64,000 nucleotides of DNA from CAXXOK01 sp964584315 (lineage in GTDB: Bacteria; Bacillota; Clostridia; Christensenellales; Aristaeellaceae), in the NCBI GenBank assembly GCA_964584315.1, contig CAZOZO010000007.1, forward strand, positions 1 through 64,000, in the 5' to 3' direction. How positions within the stretch are numbered: position 1 is the first letter of the stretch; the number at the start of each line of letters is the position of its first letter. The position numbers were made by a program, and so were the translations under genes. Positions 33,133 to 40,918 of the stretch are shown here, piece after piece. The notes beneath the pieces were generated by a model. The model searched no databases. It had not been told where the DNA came from and was given only the letters and a program-made list of their open reading frames with translations.

Positions 33133-34362
33133 CTACTCTGCGATACCATCCGCACCGTTTTCGCCGATCTGCACGCGCCACGCCACAAAAAGGTTGCCCA
33201 GCGAGAACAGTGCCGCCATGAAAAAAACCCATTGCGGCCCCAAGAGTGTCCAGACCAGCCCGCTCAACTGCGCCGCCAGGATGGATACCACATGATCAAG
33301 GCTGGTGCCGGTCGATAACGTCGCGGTGATCTCTTCCCTCGTGACCGCGATGGACTTAAGGTAGATGGCCTTGACCACGCCGATCTGCATGGACAACCTG
33401 TCCAGCACGAAGAGTGCGTAGATGAGTAGGACCGGCCAACCCACCCCCGGCAGCACCCTGCTGGTAATGCCCCACACCACGAACCCATAGATCGTATAGA
33501 TGAAGATGAACGTGAGCGCGTCGACATACATCATGCGCTTGATGCCAAAGCGGTCGATCCATCGGCCGATGGCGCGCATAAAGAAAATGCTCACAAAGCT
33601 GGCTGTGATCATCAGCAGCGACATGGTATCCGCCCGCTTGAGCAGCAGGTCGATGATGACCCAGGAGCCAAACACATAGGCGATCTGCTTTTGAACGCCG
33701 TTGAGCATGGTCAGCAGGTAGTAATAGCGGTACTGCTTGCGAAATACCAGTTTGAAAGGCTTCTGCCTGCACAGGGTGGGGATGTTCCGCTTTACCAGCA
33801 GCGCACCGGCTATGCCAGCTACCGCAAAAAAACCGGCGCCGATAATGAACGGCAGCTTGACAGGTGTGCAAAACGAGAACGCGCCAAAACGGAAGCCAAA
33901 GAACACCGCGATGCCCGCAATAAACCCAAAGAGCATTTTAACGCTGGCGTACTGGCCCACACGCCGCCCTACCTGCCCCGGCTCCGCCAGCGCCATGCCC
34001 ATCGAATCGGACAGCGGCATAAACAGGTGCATGCCCATCGAGTTGACGAACAGGAATATCAGCATGACGCCGTAGGACGGCGTAAAGAGGCCCAGCGCCA
34101 TCAGGCCTGCACAGGAGGCGACCTGCGCGATCAGGCTGCTTTTGGCATCCCCCAGCATGGAGAGCGAGGCGATCACCAACGCGCACAAAAGCCCCGGCAG
34201 CTCTCGCGGAAATTCGATAAAGGCGCGCTGCTGCGTGGTAACGTTATATGCCTCTTTAAAGTAGTTGGCATAAATGGAGTCACTGAAGCCGTTGCCCAGC
34301 GCGGCCGCGGAAATCATGATAAAAAATAACAGCATCTCCTTGCTGATCGGCCGCTTTTGCAT
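33133..34362 (-). CDS. Major facilitator superfamily transporter
   Basis: The product (409 residues) has about twelve membrane segments in two halves joined by a basic loop near 195-215 (RQKPFKLVFRKQYRYYY). The intracellular loop between helices 2 and 3 and the later GRWIDRFGIKRMMYVD carry the MFS loop pattern. Substrate unknown. ATG 34362 is preceded by AAAGGAAC and its own promoter. It is a single-gene unit converging on the arsR operon. Confidence 0.85.
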   Translation of the reverse strand: MQKRPISKEMLLFFIMISAAALGNGFSDSIYANYFKEAYNVTTQQRAFIEFPRELPGLLCALVIASLSMLGDAKSSLIAQVASCAGLMALGLFTPSYGVMLIFLFVNSMGMHLFMPLSDSMGMALAEPGQVGRRVGQYASVKMLFGFIAGIAVFFGFRFGAFSFCTPVKLPFIIGAGFFAVAGIAGALLVKRNIPTLCRQKPFKLVFRKQYRYYYLLTMLNGVQKQIAYVFGSWVIIDLLLKRADTMSLLMITASFVSIFFMRAIGRWIDRFGIKRMMYVDALTFIFIYTIYGFVVWGITSRVLPGVGWPVLLIYALFVLDRLSMQIGVVKAIYLKSIAVTREEITATLSTGTSLDHVVSILAAQLSGLVWTLLGPQWVFFMAALFSLGNLFVAWRVQIGENGADGIAE

Positions 34363-34396
34363 TCAGAATATGTTCCTTTCGATGTGGTGCGGTAGT

Positions 34397-34425
34397 ATCA
34401 TACCATCCGCAGGCGATAGGGACAA
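34397..34425 (-). promoter_or_regulatory. Promoter of the MFS gene
   Basis: Minus strand TTGTCC (34420-34425), 17-bp spacer, TATGAT (34397-34402). Confidence 0.55.
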
Positions 34426-34560
34426 GGCTGCTTATCGAAATATTGATGGAAAATCACAAATAGATCGAGTTTTGCAGCCACAAGCCGTGAGAGCGGAAAG
34501 GCCGCCGCGTACATCCGCCCGCCGCGGCTTTACGGCTTCACTTACGCCGGATGGGAACGC

Positions 34561-35100
34561 CTAGAGCCGCAGGTGGGCAAATACTGTCGTGAAGTACAGG
34601 ATCACGATCGGTATCCCGATCACCAGCGCGGTGACGGTGATGGCCGTTTTGGTGCGCCCTTCTTCCTTGAATGCCCAGCGGAACAGCCGGTATAGCAGCA
34701 TGCCGATGACGCCGCCGCAGGTGTTGAGCAGCACATCGTCGATATCGCTGGCGCCCAGCCCGAAGATATACTGTATCGCCTCGATGGCCACAGTCGTAAA
34801 CAGGATGATCAAAACGCCCCTCCAAAACGTTTTGCGCGCCCTGACGGTTTGCAAAAACAGGCCGAAGGGAATGAAAACCACGACATTGCCCAGTATGTTG
34901 CTGACTGCGAATGAGCTGCGCAAATGGTTTGCGCCGCTGGCATATTCCCAGATCATCTGAAAAGGAATGAGGTTGCAGCTGCGCCGTATCTCGCGGTTGG
35001 CATCGAATATCACGTTATAGCGGAAGAACAGATCCGCCAGCATGAACAGGTAAAAGGCGACCATGACATAGAACAAAACACTCATGGTTTTTCGGAGCAC
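34561..35100 (-). CDS. VanZ-like family membrane protein
   Basis: This 179-residue protein has four to five membrane segments and the VanZ signature: NLIPFQMIW after the first helix, NILGNVVVFIPFGLFL in the second, and IEAIQYIFGLGASDIDDVLLNTCGGVIG. VanZ of enterococci gives low-level teicoplanin resistance, but most chromosomal homologues have no proven role. I chose GTG 35100 (AAGGGTGG seven bases upstream); the promoter at 35153-35181 would start transcription near 35146, too close to an ATG at 35139. Confidence 0.88.
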   Translation of the reverse strand: MLRKTMSVLFYVMVAFYLFMLADLFFRYNVIFDANREIRRSCNLIPFQMIWEYASGANHLRSSFAVSNILGNVVVFIPFGLFLQTVRARKTFWRGVLIILFTTVAIEAIQYIFGLGASDIDDVLLNTCGGVIGMLLYRLFRWAFKEEGRTKTAITVTALVIGIPIVILYFTTVFAHLRL

Positions 35101-35152
35101 AGAACCACCCTTGCTTTCATAACCATATTGACTGCGCATCAAGCCAAGTATG

Positions 35153-35181
35153 ATTCTACAGGATAATCGGGCATTGGGCAA
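35153..35181 (-). promoter_or_regulatory. Promoter of the VanZ-like gene
   Basis: Minus strand TTGCCC (35176-35181), 17-bp spacer, TAGAAT (35153-35158). The remaining gap to 35446 holds only a 7-bp inverted repeat (35412-35440). Confidence 0.5.
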
Positions 35182-35446
35182 CGCTATGCGAATGGTTTTA
35201 CAAACGCGTGGCCCCATGGCACCGGCGGCATACAATCATGCAGGCGCACCGCAGAACAGATGGCTTGGCTTATCAGGCGTAGCCGGGCGATGCTTACGCG
35301 ATGTGCCCTCTCAAATTTTGTCAAGGTCTGTGTGGGGATCAGCCACTCAGCCGCTGAAAGCCATCATATATTTCAGTTACGTTCCGCATAAATAACCGTG
35401 TACCTTTGCAACCTGGTTCCTCCTATTGCGGGTGAACCAGAACGAC

Positions 35447-35472
35447 AAAACCCGCGATCTCTCGCGGGTTTT
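35447..35472 (-). terminator. Terminator of tRNA-Pro
   Basis: A perfect 11-bp stem AAAACCCGCGA (35447-35457) with TCGCGGGTTTT (35462-35472), six bases after the tRNA 3' end on the minus strand. Confidence 0.85.
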
Positions 35473-35477
35473 GTCAT

Positions 35478-35554
35478 TGGTCTGGGTGAAAGGATTTGAA
35501 CCTTCGGCCTCTTGAACCCCATTCAAGCACGCTACCAAACTGCGCCACACCCAG
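35478..35554 (-). tRNA. tRNA-Pro (anticodon GGG)
   Basis: The minus strand folds as a cloverleaf: acceptor CTGGGTG/CACCCAG with discriminator A and encoded CCA (35478-35480), anticodon stem CTTGA/TCAAG around loop ATGGGGT, and T-loop TTCAAAT. Anticodon GGG reads CCC/CCU. It is a separate unit with its own promoter and terminator. Confidence 0.93.
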
Positions 35555-35578
35555 GCAGTCATTTTGAGCACGTATAGG

Positions 35579-35607
35579 ATAATACCACGGATATAGTTCC
35601 CTGTCAA
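35579..35607 (-). promoter_or_regulatory. Promoter of tRNA-Pro
   Basis: Minus strand TTGACA (35602-35607), 17-bp spacer, TATTAT (35579-35584); start point about 18 bases before the mature tRNA. Confidence 0.8.
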
Positions 35608-35829
35608 TAGTCAAAGTGCGAGTTTACAGGGTTTTTCGCGCTCTTTTTTCCCTATGGACAATAACCATATTTTAGCTGTGCACAAGCCCGTCGCAGTATT
35701 TAGTCGCAATTTTGACACGGCAAGGCCTGGCTGAACAGGTCTCTCCGCGAGGGCCATTGAAGCCTGCCAAAACTGTTGGCGCATTGCTCCTACTATGTGC
35801 GTCGCTTTCACCAAGCGATGGCTGCATGC

Positions 35830-35855
35830 AAAAAGACGGCCCGTTCTGGGCCGTC
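35830..35855 (-). terminator. Terminator of the Leu-Gly-Gly tRNA operon
   Basis: GACGGCCC (35835-35842) pairs with GGGCCGTC (35848-35855), followed on the minus strand by five T (35830-35834), just after tRNA-Gly(TCC). Confidence 0.9.
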
Positions 35856-35859
35856 CATT

Positions 35860-35933
35860 TGGAGCGGGTGATGGGAATCGAACCCACATGACCAGCTTGG
35901 AAGGCTGGAGCTCTGCCATTGAGCTACACCCGC
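35860..35933 (-). tRNA. tRNA-Gly (anticodon TCC)
   Basis: Acceptor GCGGGTG/CACCCGC, anticodon arm CCAGC-CTTCCAA-GCTGG, T-loop TTCGATT, encoded CCA at 35860-35862. Third gene of the minus-strand tRNA operon. Confidence 0.95.
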
Positions 35934-35987
35934 CTGCAAGCGTCACTCAGTGTCCGTTTCGCCTTCAGAGGCCGCCAAGTAGAAAAG

Positions 35988-36062
35988 TGGAGCGGTAGAC
36001 GAGATTCGGACTCGCGACATCCACCTTGGCAAGGTGGCACTCTACCACTGAGCTACTACCGC
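35988..36062 (-). tRNA. tRNA-Gly (anticodon GCC)
   Basis: Acceptor GCGGTAG with CTACCGC, D-arm AGCTCAGTGGTAGAGT, anticodon arm CCACC-TTGCCAA-GGTGG, encoded CCA at 35988-35990. The T-loop reads GTCCGAAT rather than GTTCGA, a small departure from the usual T-arm. Confidence 0.93.
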
Positions 36063-36092
36063 ACGTTCCACGGATTTCTTGCTTGAAAGCAT

Positions 36093-36176
36093 TGGTGCGG
36101 ACGAAGAGACTTGAACTCTTACGCCGTTAGGCACCGGAACCTAAATCCGGCGCGTCTGCCATTCCGCCACGCCCGC
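36093..36176 (-). tRNA. tRNA-Leu (anticodon TAG)
   Basis: A class II tRNA of 84 nt: acceptor GCGGGCG/CGTCCGC, anticodon arm CCGGA-TTTAGGT-TCCGG, long variable arm (TGCCTAACGGCGT), T-loop TTCAAGT, encoded CCA at 36093-36095. First gene of the tRNA operon. Confidence 0.95.
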
Positions 36177-36281
36177 CCAGAACCCATCCTGAGATGAGGC
36201 GTCGAGCCTTAACCGATGGACGCTCGCGTTGCACGGGGCAACGCAATCTCGGTTAGGCGGATTGCCCTCACAACGGTAGTT

Positions 36282-36310
36282 ATAATACATCAAAACCACG
36301 GGCGTGTCAA
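36282..36310 (-). promoter_or_regulatory. Promoter of the Leu-Gly-Gly tRNA operon
   Basis: Minus strand TTGACA (36305-36310), 17-bp spacer, TATTAT (36282-36287), about 100 bases before the first tRNA. Confidence 0.78.
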
Positions 36311-36399
36311 GCACTATTTTGAAGGTGTGCGACGCGATTTTTTCGGCGGTAGATACCGCGCGGCGACCGTTCCGGCAGGCCGCCGCACGGCTCGTTCCC

Positions 36400-36930
36400 T
36401 TATGCGTCGATCTCGGCAAGCGCAGCGTCCATCGGTATGGTTCTGGCGAGGCTGCCCGCCCATATGAAGTACTCGTAATATTTGATCAGGTCCTGCGCTT
36501 TGAACAGGCGGTTGTCATACGTGGTTGTACCCCCACGCGGGATGGTTACGTTATAGCCCAGCTCAAAGGCCACTTTACAGGTGGTATCCACACAGTATTC
36601 GGTCTGCATGCCGCACAGCAGCAGGTTATGAGCGCCAATGGCCTGCAAATGCCCATGCAGGCCGGTACCGCGGAAAGCACTGTTATACCGCTTGAAAAAG
36701 CGGGCGTCCCCAGCCAGCGGCGCGATGCGGTTGTCTACTTGCCAACCCTCCGTATCACGCACCAGCCCGCCTTCATCCTCCTCATGCTGCACATACACGA
36801 CGGGGATGCCCCTGCTGCGGCAAGCCGCGATCAGGTTCCGGATGTTGGCGAGCACGGTCTCCTCTTGATAGGGATGATCGTCCACCAGTGCCTTTTGCAC
36901 GTCGATCACGATCAGCGCGTCCGGCTTCAT
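36400..36930 (-). CDS. Isochorismatase-like cysteine hydrolase
   Basis: The product (176 residues) is of the isochorismatase superfamily, which includes nicotinamidases and other amidases. The catalytic triad is in place: Asp10 (LIVIDVQ), Lys80 (FFKRYNSAF) and Cys113 (GMQTEYCVDTT). The cis-peptide-type turn before Cys and the RYNSAF stretch are typical. Substrate is open. It has ATG 36930 with GGAGGAACA upstream and shows no operon partner on its strand within 70 bases besides the regulator upstream. Confidence 0.9.
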   Translation of the reverse strand: MKPDALIVIDVQKALVDDHPYQEETVLANIRNLIAACRSRGIPVVYVQHEEDEGGLVRDTEGWQVDNRIAPLAGDARFFKRYNSAFRGTGLHGHLQAIGAHNLLLCGMQTEYCVDTTCKVAFELGYNVTIPRGGTTTYDNRLFKAQDLIKYYEYFIWAGSLARTIPMDAALAEIDA

Positions 36931-37003
36931 GCTTGTTCCTCCTGTCGTTCCTGCTTCGGCCTGTCGAGTCTACACGTTCATGATGCGCTGCACCATGCTG
37001 TGG

Positions 37004-37738
37004 TCACTGCAGCGAGAACTCCACCCGCACCACGCGCCCCAGAAATGTTGCCTCGGGGATGGCGCAGGGCTCAGCGGCATACTCGCGATCGTAGCTTTGT
37101 AGCAGCACGTTGAGCGCGTCCAGCTTTTTGACCTTGCGTAGGTAGCGGTGCTCATTGTGCGCCACCAGCATCACCGCGCCGTCCACGGGGCTGCTCGCGG
37201 GCACGATCAGGCACAGGTCGTCCTTCAGAATGCGAAAGCCGCGCATGCTGTCGTCCGGCACCATGTAGAAAAAAACCTTGTCCGGCGAAGCACCCTCAAT
37301 GCGCCCATCCAGGATAGGCAGCAGGCGATGGTCCACTTCCTTCATCACGGCGTTCACGACAGGCACGCGCTTGAGTACGCTGGTCAGCGCATCCAGCCAT
37401 ACGCTGCCGGTCACGCTCTTGTCCTCCGGCGCGTCGGTGTATACGGCTTCGGCCTCGACGGGGCGTGCAGGCTTCCTGGCAGGCGTCTCGGCGGCAGGCT
37501 TCACGGTAGCCAAATCCACCGTGGCGGCGATATCATCCAGCGTGAAGCCGGGTTCGGTATGCTCGTTCAGGCCCATTTTTTTGAGGATGCGGCGCGCCTG
37601 ATCGTCCGAAATGATGCGCTTGCCCTCCTCCACTTCTTTCAGGTAGCTTTCGCTGACACCGCCCAGCTTCGCGGTCTGCTTGAGCGTGAGCTTGCGGCGC
37701 AGGCGTTCGGTATGCAACAGATCTCCCAATCGGCTCAT
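37004..37738 (-). CDS. HTH (XRE) regulator with S24/LexA-like C-terminal domain
   Basis: This 244-residue protein has an N-terminal XRE helix-turn-helix (about 6-55, with LTLKQTAKLGGVSESYLKEVEEGKR quoted in part: KLGGVSESYLKEVE), a Pro/Ala-rich linker (about 78-105) and a C-terminal domain like the S24 peptidase fold of LexA and phage repressors. In the latter a nucleophile-like Ser164 (PDDSMRGF) and candidate general-base Lys near 202-205 (YLRKVKK) are visible, so self-cleavage is possible. ATG 37738 has GGAGG eight bases upstream; a longer frame is rejected. Targets unknown. Confidence 0.83.
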   Translation of the reverse strand: MSRLGDLLHTERLRRKLTLKQTAKLGGVSESYLKEVEEGKRIISDDQARRILKKMGLNEHTEPGFTLDDIAATVDLATVKPAAETPARKPARPVEAEAVYTDAPEDKSVTGSVWLDALTSVLKRVPVVNAVMKEVDHRLLPILDGRIEGASPDKVFFYMVPDDSMRGFRILKDDLCLIVPASSPVDGAVMLVAHNEHRYLRKVKKLDALNVLLQSYDREYAAEPCAIPEATFLGRVVRVEFSLQ

Positions 37739-37771
37739 GGCGATACCTCCACGTAATGGTGCGATGGCGCT

Positions 37772-37780
37772 ATTATACCA
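37772..37780 (-). promoter_or_regulatory. Extended -10 promoter of the XRE regulator
   Basis: Minus strand TGGTATAAT gives a TGn-extended perfect -10; the -35 position is poor. It lies 34 bases before the ATG. Confidence 0.5.
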
Positions 37781-37953
37781 CAGCGTAGGCCCGCTTTCAC
37801 AGCCCGCCATGCGAGAAATCACGCGCCCACGAACGATTATCCTCTAGCCGTACAAAATCTTTGGTATGGCTCGAACAAACCGGCAGGAGGTTGGGTTAAC
37901 GTGTCGAATAAATAAAATTTGGTGGTTTTTAAGCTTACATGAAGGTGAAATGC

Positions 37954-38208
37954 ATGCACTACAAGACCCGCGGTACCTGTTCCACAGCCATTGACCTGAC
38001 GATCGAAAACGACGTGATCACCGCGTGCGCTTTCAAGGGCGGTTGCAAGGGCAACCTGATCGGCCTGAGCACGCTGGTGGTGGGGCAAAATGCACGCAAG
38101 GTGATGGAGCAGCTGCGCGGTATCCCCTGCCAGGGGAACGCCTCCTGCCCGGATCAGCTCTCGAGGGCCATCGAACAGTACCTGAGCCAAAACCCTGATC
38201 AAAAGTGA
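37954..38208 (+). CDS. TSCPD-domain protein (TIGR03905-like)
   Basis: The product (84 residues) carries the small TSCPD domain also found at the end of class II ribonucleotide reductases: HYKTRGTCS at the start, FKGGCKGNLIGLS in the middle and SCPDQLSRAIEQYL at the end, with conserved Cys residues that probably bind metal. I start at the ATG 37954, which has AAGGTG six bases upstream and gives the usual family N-terminus; ATG 37939 would add five residues. The helicase gene follows after 13 bases. Its function is not established. Confidence 0.85.
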   Translation: MHYKTRGTCSTAIDLTIENDVITACAFKGGCKGNLIGLSTLVVGQNARKVMEQLRGIPCQGNASCPDQLSRAIEQYLSQNPDQK

Positions 38209-38221
38209 GGAGCCTTTAACA

Positions 38222-39409
38222 TTGCCAACAGAAATGAACGAACCAACGGTAGATTTCAGCCAAGCCGACATCAGCAAGGACGTGCTGCGCGCCATTGAAA
38301 AGATGGGCATCAAGCAGATGACCGCCGTGCAGCAGAAGACCCTGCCGCTGATGATGGAAGGCCGCGACGTGATCGGCATCGCGCCCACCGGCACGGGCAA
38401 GACGCTCGCCTTCGGCATACCCATGCTGGAGTATGTAAACCTCAAAGACAACCGCGTACAGGAGTTGGTGCTCGCCCCCACGCGCGAGCTGAGCCTGCAG
38501 ATCGCGGAGGAGCTTCGTAACCTCGCCCAGTTTATCCCCGGGCTTCGCATCGCGGTCATTTACGGCGGTCAACCCATCGTTAAACAGGTGACCGAGCTCA
38601 AGCGCAACCCGCAGGTCGTGATCGCTACCCCCGGTCGCCTGCTCGACCACATGAACCGCGGCAACATCCGGCTGGATTCGGTGCACACCATGGTGCTGGA
38701 CGAGGCGGACGAAATGCTCAACATGGGCTTTGTCAAAGATGTGACCAAGATCATCGAGGCCACGCCGCCCGAGCGCCAGCTGGTGCTCTTCTCCGCCACC
38801 ACCAACCAGGACGTGCTCACCATCGCGTGGAAGTACCAGCAGGACCCCGTGGAGGTGAATATCCCCGCCACGAAGGAAAACCGCCCGAAGATCACCCAAT
38901 ACGTGATCGAGACTACGCGCGAGACCAAGTACGAGCATTTGCTCTATCTGCTTGACAGCGACGTGTACCAGCGTATCATGGTATTTGTGAACACCAAGGA
39001 CATGACGCAGCGCCTGACCAAGCGGTTGCAGACCGCCGGATACCCCGCGGAGTGCCTGCACGGCGACATGCGCCAGAGCGCGCGCACCGAGGTGATGCAG
39101 GCCTACCGCAAGGGCAAGTTCCAGATCCTGCTGGCGACCGACGTAGCCGCCCGCGGCATCGACGTGGACGATGTGGAGGCCGTGATCAACTACGACCTGC
39201 CCAATGAAAACGAGTACTACCTGCACCGCATCGGTCGCACGGGCCGCGCCAAGAAGTATGGCGTATCCTTCACGCTGCTCACCTACAGCGAGACGGTGCG
39301 GCTGGATGCCATCCTCAAATACATCGACGCAAAGCCCGTTCCCCTGAAGTTCAGCGAGCACGGCATCCTGTGCACCGAAGAGGGCAAACCCTTCTTTGAG
39401 AATATGTAA
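38222..39409 (+). CDS. DEAD-box RNA helicase, minimal core
   Basis: This ATP-dependent RNA helicase (395 residues) has just the two RecA-like domains. Visible motifs are the Q-motif region, Walker A APTGTGKT (54-61), APTREL, TPGRLLDH, DEAD (160-163, VLDEADEML), SATT, FVNTKD, LATDVAARGID and HRIGRTGRAKK. The long basic C-terminal tail of CsdA/CshA-type enzymes is missing, so RNA targeting must come from elsewhere. The start is TTG 38222 with GAGGAG nine bases upstream; ATG 38234 is possible. It probably shares a transcript with the TSCPD and CofE-like genes. Confidence 0.93.
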   Translation: MPTEMNEPTVDFSQADISKDVLRAIEKMGIKQMTAVQQKTLPLMMEGRDVIGIAPTGTGKTLAFGIPMLEYVNLKDNRVQELVLAPTRELSLQIAEELRNLAQFIPGLRIAVIYGGQPIVKQVTELKRNPQVVIATPGRLLDHMNRGNIRLDSVHTMVLDEADEMLNMGFVKDVTKIIEATPPERQLVLFSATTNQDVLTIAWKYQQDPVEVNIPATKENRPKITQYVIETTRETKYEHLLYLLDSDVYQRIMVFVNTKDMTQRLTKRLQTAGYPAECLHGDMRQSARTEVMQAYRKGKFQILLATDVAARGIDVDDVEAVINYDLPNENEYYLHRIGRTGRAKKYGVSFTLLTYSETVRLDAILKYIDAKPVPLKFSEHGILCTEEGKPFFENM

Positions 39410-39424
39410 CGGAGGCGACCGACC

Positions 39425-40171
39425 ATGGGCATCAACGGCACCCGTAACCAGGAGGAACAGCGCCGCGAGGATAGCGGCGTCGTCTATTTCGACCGCGGCG
39501 TGATTGAGGGCAAGGACGGCAAAAAGTACAGCCGTTTCGCCATCCAGACGCATTTTGTGGAAGTGGGCGAGAGCGCCGCCGCGCTGGTTGAAAAGTACGT
39601 CCGGCCCCTTTACCGGCCCGGCGACGTGCTCTCCTTCGGGGCAAAGGTCATGTGCATGTGCGAAAAAACCGTGCGCACGCGCGACGAGGTGAAGCCCGGT
39701 TTCTGGTCGAAGGTGCTGTGGCGGTTCGCGGGCATCAACGAGACGGGCGTGGGCATGCACGAGCCCTACAAGCTCCAGCTGGTGATCGATATCGTGGGCC
39801 TGCCGCGCGTGCTGCTGGCCGCGTTCGTCAGCGCCGTGACCCGCCCCTTCGGCGTGCGCGGCCTGTTTTACAAGATCTGCGGCAAGGGCGTGGGCGGCAT
39901 CGACGGGTTTTACTTCCGTTCGAGCTTTGAACGCTACCACACGCTGGCGCTGATCAATCCCTCCAACGGCCCCGAGCTGTGCGAGAAGCTGGCGAAGGCC
40001 ACGGGCATCCCCGTGGTGCTGATGGACGCCAACGACCTCCAGCGCGACCAACTTGGCAAGAGCAGCGATATGCCGCTTACAGACGAGCAGTTGCAGGACG
40101 CGATGCGCGACAACCCCAGCGGACAAGGCGCGGAGCTGACCCCGCTCATCCTGATCCGCCCCATCGCGTAA
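39425..40171 (+). CDS. F420-0:glutamate ligase (CofE)-like protein
   Basis: The protein (248 residues) resembles the CofE/FbiB ligase domain (F420_ligase family): an N-terminal strand region with IQTHFVEVGES, RPGDVLSFGAKVM, then GVGMHEPYKLQLVID, GVRGLFYKICGKGVGGIDG and a C-terminal VVLMDANDL near the metal site. CofE adds glutamate to coenzyme F420-0. Many Firmicutes without other F420 genes have such a homologue, so the real acceptor is unknown. ATG 39425 has a GGAGGCGA site about nine bases upstream. A terminator follows. Confidence 0.8.
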   Translation: MGINGTRNQEEQRREDSGVVYFDRGVIEGKDGKKYSRFAIQTHFVEVGESAAALVEKYVRPLYRPGDVLSFGAKVMCMCEKTVRTRDEVKPGFWSKVLWRFAGINETGVGMHEPYKLQLVIDIVGLPRVLLAAFVSAVTRPFGVRGLFYKICGKGVGGIDGFYFRSSFERYHTLALINPSNGPELCEKLAKATGIPVVLMDANDLQRDQLGKSSDMPLTDEQLQDAMRDNPSGQGAELTPLILIRPIA

Positions 40172-40189
40172 GCTGAATAGCGTTTTCGC

Positions 40190-40223
40190 AGAGAGCGCGG
40201 GCCCATAGCGGCTCGCGCTCTCT
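40190..40223 (+). terminator. Terminator of the helicase operon
   Basis: AGAGAGCGCG (40190-40199) pairs with CGCGCTCTCT (40214-40223) around a 14-nt loop that itself can pair; the T tract is weak. Confidence 0.6.
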
Positions 40224-40379
40224 GGCTATTATATGCAAAAAAATACCCCCGCATCATACAGGAGCAATTGCGCAAATATATGTCTATCATCTGTACGTAT
40301 CATACCATAAAAACCCTCAAAAGTCAAGTCTTGTAATCCTTTGCCGCCCGTCGTATGCTACGGGGCGGAGGTGGCGAAC

Positions 40380-40844
40380 ATGACGGATCCCATCCACTTG
40401 GCCTTGGTGCGTGCGCGCTCGGAGGCAGCAATCGCAGCCTTGCGCAAGTGCAACGACCTGACACTGCGCCGCGGCATCGAGCTTACCGAAAGCCAGATCG
40501 CGGCGCTGGTCGCCGCGCGCAGCGACGCGCTGATTCAGACCGGTCGCATCGAGCTTGAGGACACAGTGCTGCCCAAGCTGATCTACGCTTTCTTTGATTC
40601 ACACTTCATCCAGCGCGACGAATTTGCGCTCACGCTCTCCGCGCTTCAGGAGCTGTTCTACACCTTCAAAAACGAATCGGAGGACAGCCTGACCGACGAT
40701 GAGCTGATCGAGGCGCTGCAAGCTCTCTTCAACGGGAAGGCGCAGGGCTCGCTGGATTACCTCGAAAACCTGACCGTTGCCGACCTGTACCGCGCGCTGC
40801 GCGCCACGCCGGACGATGACGACGAGGACGATTGGGTCGACTGA
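40380..40844 (+). CDS. DUF6323-like protein
   Basis: This soluble acidic protein (154 residues) has segments I associate with the DUF6323 family: LTESQIAALVAARSDAL, ILPKLIYAFFDS-like (VLPKLIYAFFDSHFI), LQELFYTFKNES, LTDDELIEALQALF and GSLDYLENL, with a highly acidic end (DDDDEDD). ATG 40380 has GGAGG eight bases upstream. It precedes a DUF6179-like gene, the pairing usual for this family. Function unknown; the naming is from memory of the family pattern. Confidence 0.65.
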   Translation: MTDPIHLALVRARSEAAIAALRKCNDLTLRRGIELTESQIAALVAARSDALIQTGRIELEDTVLPKLIYAFFDSHFIQRDEFALTLSALQELFYTFKNESEDSLTDDELIEALQALFNGKAQGSLDYLENLTVADLYRALRATPDDDDEDDWVD

Positions 40845-40918
40845 TCCACTGCCCGGCACCAAAACGCACCCGCACGGCCCTGCGGGGTGTGTTCCTTGCT
40901 GTGAAGGAGGCGCAACCA

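Noticed and set aside
38216..40126. 636-codon minus-strand frame
   Set aside because: Antisense shadow of the DEAD helicase and CofE-like genes.
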